A stretch of 64,000 nucleotides of DNA, taken from Saposhnikovia divaricata (taxonomy: Eukaryota > Streptophyta > Magnoliopsida > Apiales > Apiaceae). The position numbers were made by a program, and so were the translations under genes. Location of the stretch: assembly GCA_036435485.1 (NCBI GenBank), contig CM071594.1, positions 201,526,216-201,590,215 on the forward strand, read 5' to 3'. Shown one piece after another: positions 35,220 to 45,140 of this stretch. The stretch's first letter is position 1, and each line of letters begins with the position of its first letter. The notes under the pieces are model-generated. The model was not told the origin of the DNA and made no database searches. It worked only from the letters and a program-made list of their open reading frames with translations.

Positions 35220-35464
35220 TCCGTTTAGCATTGTTCATCGCCGTTTAGCATCGTTTAACATTGTTTAAACGTCGTTTAAAGCTGATTAGCACCGATTAAT
35301 GTTGTTTAAGCACCGTTTAGTGCCGATTAGCACCAATTAGTGTTGTTTAAGCACCGTTTAGTGCCGATTAACACCGATTAGTGTCGTTTAAGCACAGTTT
35401 AGTGCCGATTAACACCAATTAGTGTCGTTTAAGCACCGTGAGTGCCAGTTTATCCTTTTAACAT
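35220..35464. repeat. 41-bp tandem repeat in the Tat 3' region
   Basis: GTTGTTTAAGCACCGTTTAG-like units start at 35301, 35342, 35383 and 35424, a 41-bp period, preceded by more diverged CGTTTAGCATCG units from about 35220. Related CGTTTAAGCATCG words are scattered at 34150, 34375 and 34800. Confidence 0.85.
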
Positions 35465-35660
35465 TGTTTAACACTGTTTAAGCATTGTTAAGGCTGATTA
35501 GTGCCGATTAGCATCGAATTAACATTGTCGTGAACGCGTCGGTCGCTCCACGCTTCACATAAAGACAATACTTGTGAAACACTAGTGTACAAAGATAAAC
35601 CCTGACCCGAGTCTCGAGTTAGACAAGTAAAACTTCAAGGAAAGCCTGATCAGCTTTCCT

Positions 35661-35677
35661 AGAAGTTGGGGGGCAAA
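35661..35677 (+). other. Tat polypurine tract
   Basis: AGAAGTTGGGGGGCAAA lies directly before the 3' LTR start (TGATATGG). Confidence 0.75.
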
Positions 35678-36169
35678 TGATATGGGCTGAAAATAAGCCC
35701 TAAAGACACATTTAATGTGGCATTAATTTGGCCAAGAATGGTCCAAACGTGGGGCCCACCAGCTGGGCCCAAAATCCCAATTATAATATTAATTTCGTAA
35801 TTAATATTAAGGGTAATAAACAGCTCAGCAGATAAGAGTCAAACAAGGATATTACTCTTGCCTGACTTAGCCTCCAAGATACACAATTCAATATGGAAAC
35901 TGATTCCTACAAGGAATAGATCTAGAACCTTCCTCAAAGACTTGCCCACCAAGTCTCCGAATCCTACCATAATTCTAAGGCTTCTCAGCCTATATAAAGG
36001 GCCTGACCCCTCATTCTCAGAACTACGTTGGCTTGATTCTCAATACGAGATACGTAGGCACTCTGTGAGGACCGATTATAGTCTCGAACGCAGAAACAGC
36101 CATTAAAGCTCGAAGCTCAACCACCCTAGCATTAATTACAAATCGTAACCTAGTTTTTATTCCACAACA
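35678..36169 (+). repeat. Tat 3' LTR
   Basis: 492 bp, three differences from the 5' LTR. It is followed by TTTAC, the target duplication. The TATA box is at 35991-35997. Confidence 0.95.
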
Positions 36170-36992
36170 TTTACATATCCATAATTGATAATTTTTTAAG
36201 TTGAAATTCTATTTGATTTAGAAAATCTACTTATATATCGTTTTGATTATCAAAATAACCTTCTTATTATTTGAAGATAGTTGTACTAACAACCAAATAC
36301 AGTTTTAATTAAATAAGAACCATTTGCTGAAATAAGAACGATTAGATCTTAAAATAATAAATTGATGAAAAATGTTAGATCTAGTATAATATTTTTTTTC
36401 CCTATGTTAACATGTAAACTAAAAATGTATTTATATTAAAATACAAAAAAGTGAATGTCAATGATTTAAATCTAATATAATTAGGTTTTAGATATTCAAT
36501 AAGATTATCAATGTAGGTCTTCTACAGTAAATAGGATTAATTTAAAATTCGTAATTATATTTTATCTTGAGATTCTGAGTGTTTCCATTTGGATAATAAT
36601 TGTTAAATCATAACTAAATTAAAGATAATTTTATGAGCATCGTGTGGGCTATAAAATCCTCCAAATCTGATTTCTAGAAAGAGCTCAAATAGTAAATATG
36701 AAATTTTTTTAATATTAATAAAAAATAAATAAAATTCGACTTTAATACAACCTTTTTTAATTATATCCTTTTCAGATTTTAAATTTCTTTTTAAAATTCA
36801 ATTCTATTACAGAATTTTTTTAATTATATCATTTTTAGACTATAGTTTTCTTTTTTATATGATATAATCTTGATCGTCTATTTTTAAAATTATTATTAGA
36901 TTCGACGGTTGAGATTATATTGGCGATATAGTGACCAAAGTTAAGGGACCAAAATTATAGATTAAATTTCTCTTATGCTTATTATATAAGGA

Positions 36993-37264
36993 TATAATTC
37001 ATCTTAATTTTATTATATAATAATATATAATTAACTAAGAACCATACACGTATTTATTCACAAAAGCAAGTATAGACAAAATATGATTAAAAGATTTTTA
37101 AGCTTAGGCATAAACAAATCAAAAGTGTAAATTCAGTGCACGAATTAATTAAACTTTGTATTAATGATTTTAAATTTAATTTATAAAATATATGTTGTTT
37201 TTAGGAGTCGAACCCTTGACCTATGGTAGTACTTGTTTATTATCCCTCTTACTCTTATTATATA
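36993..37264. other. AT-rich spacer between the first Helitron and the repeat cluster
   Basis: No ORF and no repeat recognised. Confidence 0.4.
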
Positions 37265-37647
37265 ATAGAATATAATAAGCAAAACAATGTACATTTGGTT
37301 AATTGGTTGGTTGGTTAACACCTTCCAAAAAAATTGTTAACATCTTCCTAAAAATCTACACTATACTATTATAAGCAAAACAAGGTATATTTGGTTAGTT
37401 GGTTAGTTAACACCTTTCAAAAAAATTGTTAACACCTTCCTAAAAATAATAAGTTAAAAAACATTATATATTTTTTTTTTTGATAAGCAAAGCAATGCAT
37501 TAGAATAATCCACAAAAAGGTATGGCCATTATATGAAATGCACCATAACCATAACAAACCATAACAGAGCCACTACATATGATGAACCAATCACTAGTCC
37601 TAGTACAACACTTCTACCTCCTCTGCTCGTGCTTGCCAAACAGCTAC

Positions 37648-38358
37648 TCAGACGACCTCCTCTTCATTAACTAAACCACCCCCAACTTCTTCAATCTCTC
37701 CATTTACCACTTCGCCTGCTAAGTCTTCATCAAACATTGCCACAAACTGCTCCCCTACTGGCCCTAAGCCCATATCGTGACTCCAGATCTCGTGAATCCT
37801 TCCAAAAGGTTGAGAAATAATCACCATTTTCTTATAATTTTCAGCCCCATGTCTTGCCAAATACATTGCCATTTCGTTTGAATCTGTATCAATTCCCCTA
37901 GTTACCAGAGATAAATTTTCATCTGCCTTCCTTTGATTTAATTGCTGCACTATGTAGAGATGCTCCTGCGGAACGCCATTGTTCATGGAGTTAATCAATT
38001 CCCAATGAGCTGCAAGATTGTCAGTTTCAAGCTCTATCACATCCTGATCATCCAGATAAGCTCTAACCAAATCTTGAAACATAGCGTAAAATTCATTCAC
38101 TCTCCTGTCCTCTATTCCCAGGGAACCAGCGAACAGCCTGATTATCTTACCTCTTTGATCCCTAATCACCACGCCAATCCCTGATCTATTCCCATTACGT
38201 AAAGGATGATCAGAGAAGAAGCCACTCACATTAACCTTAACTGCACCAGCAGCTGGCAAACGCCACCTGACTGCTGGAAACTCCATAACAAATCTCTCCT
38301 GTCTTAAGAAGAAAACCACTATAGCCTCAGTTCTCACAAAGCAAATATATACTGCCAT
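37648..38358 (-). pseudogene. Second RNase H-like ORF of LINE-1, catalytic residues missing
   Basis: 236 codons, intact frame. Residues about 30-140 match the plant RNase H-like (RVT_3 type) fold: VKVNVSGFF...GIGVVIRDQRGK, then EFYAM and LETDN. The first catalytic Asp is Ser (VNVSGF) and the last Asp region is NEMAMYLA, so cleavage is unlikely. The C-terminal 90 residues (RHGAENYKKMVIISQPFGRIHEIWSHDMGLG and an acidic tail) recur in LINE-2 at 53240-53631. The stop is 167 bp before the poly(A). The function is unknown. It might be a non-catalytic RNA-binding module, but this is inference. Confidence 0.78.
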
Positions 38359-38634
38359 AAAACCCTTATTCAGATCCCAACACCCTCCTCGTAAACCTGA
38401 ACTAAAACATTAACTTTGAACGTTTAGTCTTCCGAGTAGAACGAACCCTTACGTCCTCAAGAGACCTATGTCCAAGGCCCAATGTACAATAATGATTTGA
38501 ACATAAATTCCTCTTTTCTCAGCCCAACAATTCCAATATACCTACACCCACTACATCCAATAATGGCCCAAATACAACCTCAACCCACTATATAATTTCT
38601 TTCTGAATTTATAATTAGATAAAGATACCCCCAC

Positions 38635-39301
38635 TTAACACCATCCTTCAAGTAGGTAATTTCTACGACGACCTTGTTTAGCTAGATCATCCGCACCTTC
38701 ATTACCATCTCTCCCAATAAATCGAAACTCTAGGTTAGCTGCTAAGACCACATTTTCCTTACCCTCCAGCAACAATGAATTAGGAAAAATTAAACCTCCC
38801 TTCACCTTAGAAATGTAGCTAATTACCTCCATACTATCCACATAAAACACACATTTGTAATTTGAATATTTACCCCCAACCGCACTTGCAAGATGCACTA
38901 TAGCATGTAACTCTGCTAACATTGAATTAGATTCATCCACCGGTCCTGAAAAAATATACACTAAATTCCCTAGCCTATCTTTTAGGAACCCACCAATACC
39001 TGCCGATACCCTACCATTACTTTCAATCTTGACAGATCCATCAGAAAAACCAAAGAACTTAACTTCCTTATCCTTCAATTCACCAGCAATAACCCCCCCA
39101 TTTTTCAATATCATACCCATCGGATTAACAGACCACAAATTTGCACATTCCCCCTGTACTAACTCAATGGCTTGACACCATTTGAGAGCCCTTATTTTGA
39201 TTAAGTAGAACACCTCCTCCTCCTTATAAACTACCGACTGGAATAACTTCAAATTTCTATTCAACCAAATAGACCAAACTGTTGAAGCTAACACTATAGC
39301 T
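38635..39301 (-). pseudogene. C-terminal end of LINE ORF2 with RNase H
   Basis: The real LINE frame begins at the truncation point (39301); upstream codons in this frame come from flanking DNA. It shows VWSIWLNRNLKLF, typical of the segment before RNase H in plant L1 ORF2. The RNase H domain follows with all four acids: D in FSDGSV, E in AELHAI, D in YVDSMEV and D in NEGADDLA. RNase H removes the RNA from the hybrid during reverse transcription. The RT and endonuclease are missing. Confidence 0.82.
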
Positions 39302-39871
39302 AACATTATATTAAATATTAATTTATTTATTATAAATAACAAAATTTACCAATAAGGCATAAAAATATAATTACTATACTATTATAAGCAAAACAAGGTA
39401 TATTTTGTTAGTTGGTTGGTTAACAACTTCCAAAAAAATTGTTAATACCTTCCTAAAAATAATAAGTTAAAAACATTATTTTAAAAATATTAATTTATTT
39501 ATTATAAATAACAAAATTTACCAATAAGACATAAAAGTATTTTTTTAAAATATTAAAAAACGTTTTAAAAATTCCAAATTCAGTTAAATTATATATCTAT
39601 ACTAGGCTATTATTAGAAAGCAAGGTATATTTAACACCTTCCTAAAAATAATAAGTTAAAAAATAATATTAAAAATAATAATTTATTTATTATAAACAAC
39701 AAAATCAAAATCTTTATCTATATAAAGGAAAACCCCCAGGAGCTCTAGAATCCTTCGGATCCTATTTATCTATTTTTCTAGAGCTCCTCTATTTTAAATA
39801 ATAAAATTAAAACTTCCTTCTTTAGGTCCTATTTTTTAGAAAAGAAATCAAAACTTCTTTTTTTAACATCA

Positions 39872-40005
39872 GCACTAATGTTAACCCAGGTTGGGAAATG
39901 CCTCGTAAAGGTGTGGTTAAAGTTAACGTGCATGGGCATTTTGAAGACCAAAGACTTCAAAATGGGAACATCTTTGGAATTGGAGTGGTTGTTCGCGATA
40001 GTAGG
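39872..40005 (+). pseudogene. RNase H-like ORF of LINE-2, 5' piece
   Basis: Coding for WEMPRKGVVKVNVHGHF and GIGVVVRDSR, homologous to the LINE-1 ORF at 37648-38358. The first catalytic Asp is His here (VNVHGH), where LINE-1 has Ser. Tekay-2 starts directly after AGTAGG (40006). The rest of the domain is at 53240, with about 65 residues lost. Confidence 0.78.
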
Positions 40006-43000
40006 TGTAAGAACCCTAATTTTTGTAATATTTATTTTACATAATATCATGTGACATTGTGAATTTGGAACCTTTTGAGTCATCCATGTTGTTAAATGGA
40101 ATTGAATTATCTGAGAAATTATGTTGTTACATTCACCATGTAAGATAAAGGGAAGGTTGTTGAAGGCAAGAGTCTTATTGTTAGTAAGAATTATAAAACT
40201 TGGGACTTGACAGTTATTGGAGTATTAAAAGATTTATTAGGAATTATGACGAGGAGTTATGGATATTCGAGGAATTTACACAATTAAGTACTTAAGGAAT
40301 TATAGGGGAAATCTCTACGCGACAAAGTATTATTACGAGAAATTAATTAAGATCGATACGAATTAAAGATTAAGTGACAAGCATTGGTGGAAGAATAATG
40401 ATACAAGGGAAGATATTGCATGCAAGTCCCATGCAACTAGGTAGTTAGAAAAGCAAACTAGTATTGCAAAAATAACTAGAGGAATAGTAACTAGTTATGG
40501 TGCATTGTTCAAGGAGACAAGGAGGTATGGCCTAGGCACTAGATTTGCAACATGTGATACATTATACATACACCTAATACATATCAACCAACCCATTTCA
40601 CTTTATTCACCCAACACCAAAAAACAAAACAAAACAACTCTCTCTCCCTCTTGCTCACCATAGCTCTCAGCCCAAGCTCTAGGAGGGGAAGAAAAATTTT
40701 CTTTCTTCAACTTCTCATCACTCTTAATTCAAGACAAAAATCCTAGGTACTCTACACCATATAAGAAAGGTATGCTATGAATTCCAACCCCTTTCATCCA
40801 CTAGTTTTCAAGTTATAAATTGTTGAAGTTTTGATGAATAGTAACAATGTTTAGTTGTCATTTAGATCTTAAGTTGTAAGGATTGTAGGAGCTCATCCAA
40901 GGTGTTCTTGAGACTTGTAAGGCATACCCAAGGCTCCTAGATACACAAGAAGGTATAAAACCCTAACCCCTCTTGGCCATGAATTATTTGTGGTGTTTAA
41001 TGTTAGATCCATGGATGTTAGTGTGAATCTTGGATATATAAGTTATGGATGATGTAGATCTTGAGTTTAAATGTTGTGGTAGTGATTTTTAAGCTTGTGG
41101 TTAGTGTATGTAACTCCATGTATGCTATAGAGTATGATCTTGGTGGTTTAGATGATGGTTGTGATGTTTATATAAGATTCTTGAATGGTTAAGTGGTAAA
41201 AGCATGCTGAGTAATTTTCCAGGAACTTGTACTGTCTTGTAGGAGGGTTTTGAACCCCTAAATATTGTCCCATGAAGTCCTAATATATATTTTTGGAAAG
41301 GTATTTGAATGTAGTTTCCAGAAATATAAGGTTCATGACTAGGTGATGTATAGATTTTGAGTTATGGCCTGAGAAGTGAAATGTGTTTCTGGAATCCGAA
41401 CTGCACTAAATGGTCCCCTTGTGAACCTTGTTTAAACCCCTAAAAATTTATATAGGATCATGGAAAAATTAGAGGAGCTAGTAAATGCAGTGTTGAAGGC
41501 TACCCAAAAAGAATTGGATTAAAATATGTATTTTTAAATTTTATAAAAATGTTAGAGTAAAATTCGCGCAAGGGAAAAAGTCGTAAGTGGAGTGTGATTT
41601 AAGGGGGAATGAATATGATTCGGATATGGTAACCAAATTAAGTTGAATAAGTGACGAGCGTAATCGAGTGATGACATGAACCTATAGCGGGGCTAGAGAG
41701 TCATAAGACGAAGTCATTAAGTTAATTTTGTACCCCCTAAAACCTCGCAATTAAAAGAGATATGTTAAGATACTAACGAACGGCTATTGATTATGTATAG
41801 ATCATTCCACTCCGCAAGCTCGACCACCCCAACCTCACCAAGGCAAGTTTACTTTTCAAAACTTACATATATAAGGACTTTCACTGTTGTGTTTGTAGTT
41901 TTCAATCGTATCAAATGTTTATGCTTATTGAAGTAATGATGGAATTGAGATGTATAAGCACATATATGTTTGCACCCCTTGAACTTAGAATGAAATGTTT
42001 TCTTCGGACAACGACTCTAGCAATAGAGGTCGTAGCGGTCCATATATACTATTGACCGGGGAGCGGTATATTATTATATCGTAATTAAATTGCGAAAACC
42101 CGAAGGGTCATTCGGGAAGTATCGTATACTTAAGTAATTATTTTTATATCATCATAAATACTTAAAAATACCTATCTTGGATTAAAAGCTAATTTAATTT
42201 AATTATTATTTTATTAATTATTAATATTAAATCTTAAAATATCATTTATTAATTATTGTTCATTATTTTAAAGATAAAGCTAATCCAAGATACCTTTAGC
42301 ACTTTCAAACTCGAACTCAAAACATTTTCGAAAACCCCCGGTCAGGTTTTGCTTCTTGTACGATTTCAAGAATCATCGGTCGACTGATGTCGGACCTAAA
42401 TTACTCAGTTTTCATTCAAAAGCAAGTTTTTAAAAGAAAAAAGAAAAAGGGACTCTGGCAGGTGTGGGAACCGTTGACGAACGATTCCCGGGATGTGTAA
42501 GCGGCCGTGAGCCAGGCGGTCCATCAATTATTATTCCGGCCCAGGTGTTGCCGAAGGATGATTACGGATGTAGTTTTCATCGAGGGTGATTATGGATGTA
42601 GTTTTCACCCGAGGATAGTTACGGATGTAGTTTCTATCCTTCTACCGGTAGAGAAGACCCGCGGATTATTGGACTTGGATGTGGTGACTGATCATCGTCA
42701 ATCCCTGTCAGGTTTTATATTTTCTTTAAGTCCCATTCCTCCACTTTGGAAAAATGCTCTGACACTGCTTCTTCGGCTTATGTGCCAAGTTGCCGATAGT
42801 GTTCTATTTTGATGAGAAAGATGATGACTTCATGCAGTATCTAGAACTGCAAGTTTACTTTGAAAACAAGGGCACGTATTGGTGCACCTTTGAAATTTAT
42901 CAACGATGACAAATGATTTTATAACTGAATGATATAAACGAGTTTAATAACTGCTAAACACATGTAATGATATATTGCTTATCTTGTACATATATTTCTT

Positions 43001-43492
43001 GCTGAGCTATAGTTGCTCACTCTTGCTTGTTTTCAAATTTACAAACACAACAGTTAAGAGAAATGGCAAGACCCAGACAGACTGCCCGAAAGCAGGTGAC
43101 TAGACCCGAGGCAGCAGTTGAGATTCCACCGGTAGGCCCCTTTAGCCGGATTGGTTGGCAACTTTGTTAGTACGTTTTATTTATAAGTATGACCTGTGCA
43201 AAGCAGTGTACCGTAACAAACATTCAAGCCGCCAACTCCGCTTCATATCGAAGTGTTGCTGGTAGCATAAATGCTATTTAATTCGGTCTGTAATAACTCT
43301 GAAACTTTTACTTTTGCTTAATCAAGTGTATGACGTTTCTGAGACTCTAACCTGTGTGTGTGTGTGTGCGGTGTGAGTTTTATTGTGGGGTCGATGGCTG
43401 TTTTATATATTATGTGCAAGAACAAGTATGTTATTAATGGAAAATGGACCGTGAGCGCCTAGGTCTCCGACCCCGGATCTAGGGGCGTCACA
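40006..43492 (+). repeat. Tekay-2 5' LTR
   Basis: Starts TGTAAGAACCC and ends GGCGTCACA. It includes a TG microsatellite near 43350. The frame at 42507-42812 reappears at 52364-52669 owing to LTR identity and has no domain. Confidence 0.93.
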
Positions 43493-43496
43493 GAAA

Positions 43497-43512
43497 TGGT
43501 ATCAGAGCGAGG
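43497..43512 (+). other. Tekay-2 primer binding site
   Basis: TGGTATCAGAGCGAGG, four bases after the LTR, complementary to initiator Met tRNA; same form as Tekay-1. Confidence 0.93.
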
Positions 43513-43721
43513 TTACAGTTCTCAGAAACGATAGTAATTTAAGAAAGCAACCCTAATAATAATAACAATAATAATAATCCTAATAACAACCCTAATAATA
43601 CTTAGAGCTCTCATCGAGGTTTCAGTCGGGTTATCGGATATAGCCCTGACTTATTTCTTTATGGTTAGTGACCCACCTTATTTCTTTATGGTTAGTGACC
43701 CACCTTATTTCCCTTGTGTAG

Positions 43722-44456
43722 ATGGAGGAGATACCAGACCCTGAGGCCTTTGAGAGAGAGCATGATGAGGCACTGATGCGAGATACCGAGGATCCTGAGG
43801 AGGATATGGGTGCTGACCCTGAGCTTGGCCCCTGGATTACGCTGATAGGAGATACTGACGATGAGGATCCCGATGAGGAGCCCTTTGATCCTGAGCCTGA
43901 GCCTATTACCCCCTCTCCTGTAGCTACTGACGAGGAGAGTGTGAGATTCGGTGAGGGTCGTGTTGTGTCACCCCCACCCTCTCCGCAGTCATCAAGCCCG
44001 GTTTCATTGGACGGTGGCTCTGAGGATGATACTTCTGGCGAGGAGGAGCTTGACCCTACCCCTGCTCCTGCTCCTGCTACTGCTCCTGCACCTGCTCCTG
44101 TTCCTATCATACCACCCCCGCCGATGGACCTACCCCCAGTGTCGGGTACTGAGCACGCCTACGTGGTGCAGTTCCTGACCCGAGACTTACTTTCTGCAGA
44201 GGCCCGACTTAATGAGGCGAGGCGGGCACTAGTGGAGGAGCGCGAGGCGCGATTGAGGATTCAGGCTGAGATGAGGACTGTTGTTGCTAGGAGGACTAGA
44301 GCTCGACTCCATAGGATTGAGAGGAGGAGTCGCGCGAGGATTATCGGTTTAGGAGTCCGCGGGGGCGGAGTGGTCCAGGCTAGGGATGCTAGGCGTGTTG
44401 TGCGTCGTGCATTTTCCCGAGTGAGGGCCTTGCTCCGCCGCGGTGCGGCACCATGA
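43722..44456 (+). CDS. Extra ORF upstream of gag in Tekay-2
   Basis: 244 intact codons between the PBS and gag. The N-terminal half is acidic (EDPEEDMGADPE, TDDEDPDEEPFDPEPEP). A Pro/Ala-rich tract follows (about 125-145, PAPAPATAPAPAPVPIIPPPP). The C-terminal 90 residues form a likely helical, Arg-rich part (LNEARRALVEEREARLRIQAEMRT..ARRTRARLHRIERRSRARII, ending RVRALLRRG). ATG at 43722 directly follows CTTGTGTAG, a possible 3' splice site also present in Tekay-1. The homologous Tekay-1 ORF (25820-26712) is broken. It is the least damaged long frame of this element. I know no domain. A basic C-terminus could bind nucleic acid, which is inference. Confidence 0.8.
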   Translation: MEEIPDPEAFEREHDEALMRDTEDPEEDMGADPELGPWITLIGDTDDEDPDEEPFDPEPEPITPSPVATDEESVRFGEGRVVSPPPSPQSSSPVSLDGGSEDDTSGEEELDPTPAPAPATAPAPAPVPIIPPPPMDLPPVSGTEHAYVVQFLTRDLLSAEARLNEARRALVEEREARLRIQAEMRTVVARRTRARLHRIERRSRARIIGLGVRGGGVVQARDARRVVRRAFSRVRALLRRGAAP

Positions 44457-45140
44457 TGTGTTACGGATAGCTCAGTCCTCTAGGTTCAGATGACATTAGT
44501 GTGTCGATTTTGCCGGATAGTTGACTTGTGCAGTGGTATCCTTTCTGACCAGTGGATGAGTAGACTGACCTACAGATATGTAGATGTGACTTCGGATAGT
44601 ATGTATGGATGTAGACCTACTTTTGTGTAGCCCTGACTATTCAGGTGGTGTACTTGTTATTGTTCCACTTTTGCTAGACTTTGACATCGGAACTTTGTAT
44701 TAGTCTCTAACATCCAAACTTTGTGATAACTCTTGTAACGTATTTATCTAGTTTTAGTTTCCTTGATATTGTCTCAACTGCCTTACTTTCCGATGCCATG
44801 CTTTACTGTTTTGATATACAACTGTGAATATACAATTGCTACAAGCCGTAAATGCAACCATGTTGTTTCAAATTTACGATATGCGATTTCAAATTGTTCT
44901 CTACAAATTCCCAAAATGTTCCTACAAATTTTAAAAATCAATCTTGAAAACTCTTGCAAATGTTTTCGCACCCCATAGAGATTTTCCCGAAAATGTTTTG
45001 ACGTTTTATCTCCAGCATCGGGTTATTAAAACTTTTGCAACTTCCACCTTTATGAGGAGGAACGATACGTTCCTGACCCGTGTAAACGCTGTCAGGTAAT
45101 TAGAAAACCCTAACCCATTTCTTGTTTCATTATCAGAATC
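44457..45140 (+). other. Spacer between the extra ORF and gag in Tekay-2
   Basis: No ORF with a domain. It ends GAATC before the gag ATG. Short frames at 44763-44978 on both strands are chance. Confidence 0.6.

Larger units (their letters stand above)
3200..36169 (+). mobile_element. Ty3/gypsy Tat-lineage LTR retrotransposon with two nested insertions
   Basis: Two 492-bp LTRs (3200-3691 and 35678-36169) start TGATATGG and end CCACAACA. They are flanked by the 5-bp duplication TTTAC (3195-3199 and 36170-36174). I count three substitutions between the LTRs. Inside, in order, are PBS, gag, protease, reverse transcriptase, degenerate RNase H, a second RNase H, integrase, a long 3' non-coding region with an antisense ORF and tandem repeats, and a PPT. 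The second RNase H, the antisense ORF and the repeat-rich 3' region are hallmarks of the Tat lineage (Ogre/Retand type). The element's own length without the insertions is about 11.6 kb. Its gag-pol is broken by several stops and a frameshift. Confidence 0.95.
3118..36992 (-). mobile_element. Non-autonomous Helitron (minus strand), split by the Tat element
   Basis: Read on the minus strand, the element ends in a hairpin (stem CCGTG/CACGG, + strand 3130-3144), about 8 nt, then CTAG (3118-3121). That is the Helitron 3' signature. The other end reads TCCTTATATAATAAGC on the minus strand and stops at 36992. The insertion point lies between A (3117) and T (36993), as expected for Helitrons. Without the 33-kb Tat insertion the element is about 0.9 kb (3118-3199 plus 36170-36992), AT-rich, with no Rep/Helicase ORF, so it would depend on helicase supplied in trans. 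The 5' end is less certain than the 3' end. Confidence 0.72.
37470..39301 (-). mobile_element. 5'-truncated L1-type LINE (LINE-1)
   Basis: On the minus strand this ends in CTTTGCTTATCA plus a poly(A) of 11 (T tract at 37471-37481). It is flanked by the 10-bp duplication AACATTATAT (37460-37469 and 39302-39311). It carries the C-terminal end of ORF2 (RNase H) and a second RNase H-like ORF. Truncation at the 5' end is usual for target-primed reverse transcription. Because one duplication encloses both ORFs, they belong to one insertion. The 276 bp between the ORFs has no coding signal. Confidence 0.85.
37265..39716. repeat. Cluster of four diverged AT-rich repeat copies, one split by a LINE
   Basis: Copies start near 37265, 37355, 39371 and 39595. 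Each opens like CTATACTATTATAAGCAAAA and goes on with CAAGGTATATTTGGTTAGTT, a TTGTTAACACCTTCC motif and CCTAAAAATAATAAGTTAAA. The copy at 37355 continues at 39302 after the LINE. Its TC-TATACTATTATAAG start resembles a Helitron 5' end, so these may be stacked Helitron 5' fragments; I see no 3' hairpin for them. Confidence 0.7.

Noticed and set aside
33710..35248. Many overlapping frames with repeated peptide motifs (SPGSRPG-like, VRRSRSTCQ-like)
   Set aside because: Products of the 49-, 21- and 22-bp minisatellites open in several frames on both strands; not genes.
3380..36106. 82-codon frame repeated at 3380-3628 and 35858-36106
   Set aside because: Repeated only because it lies in the two Tat LTRs and includes the TATA region; no domain.
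38359..38634. Possible poly(A) end of a separate LINE between the two RNase H ORFs
   Set aside because: No A-tract or target duplication there; the outer AACATTATAT duplication supports a single insertion.
43631..44110. 159-codon Ser/Gly-rich minus-strand frame
   Set aside because: Shadow of the acidic and Pro-rich part of the Tekay-2 extra ORF.
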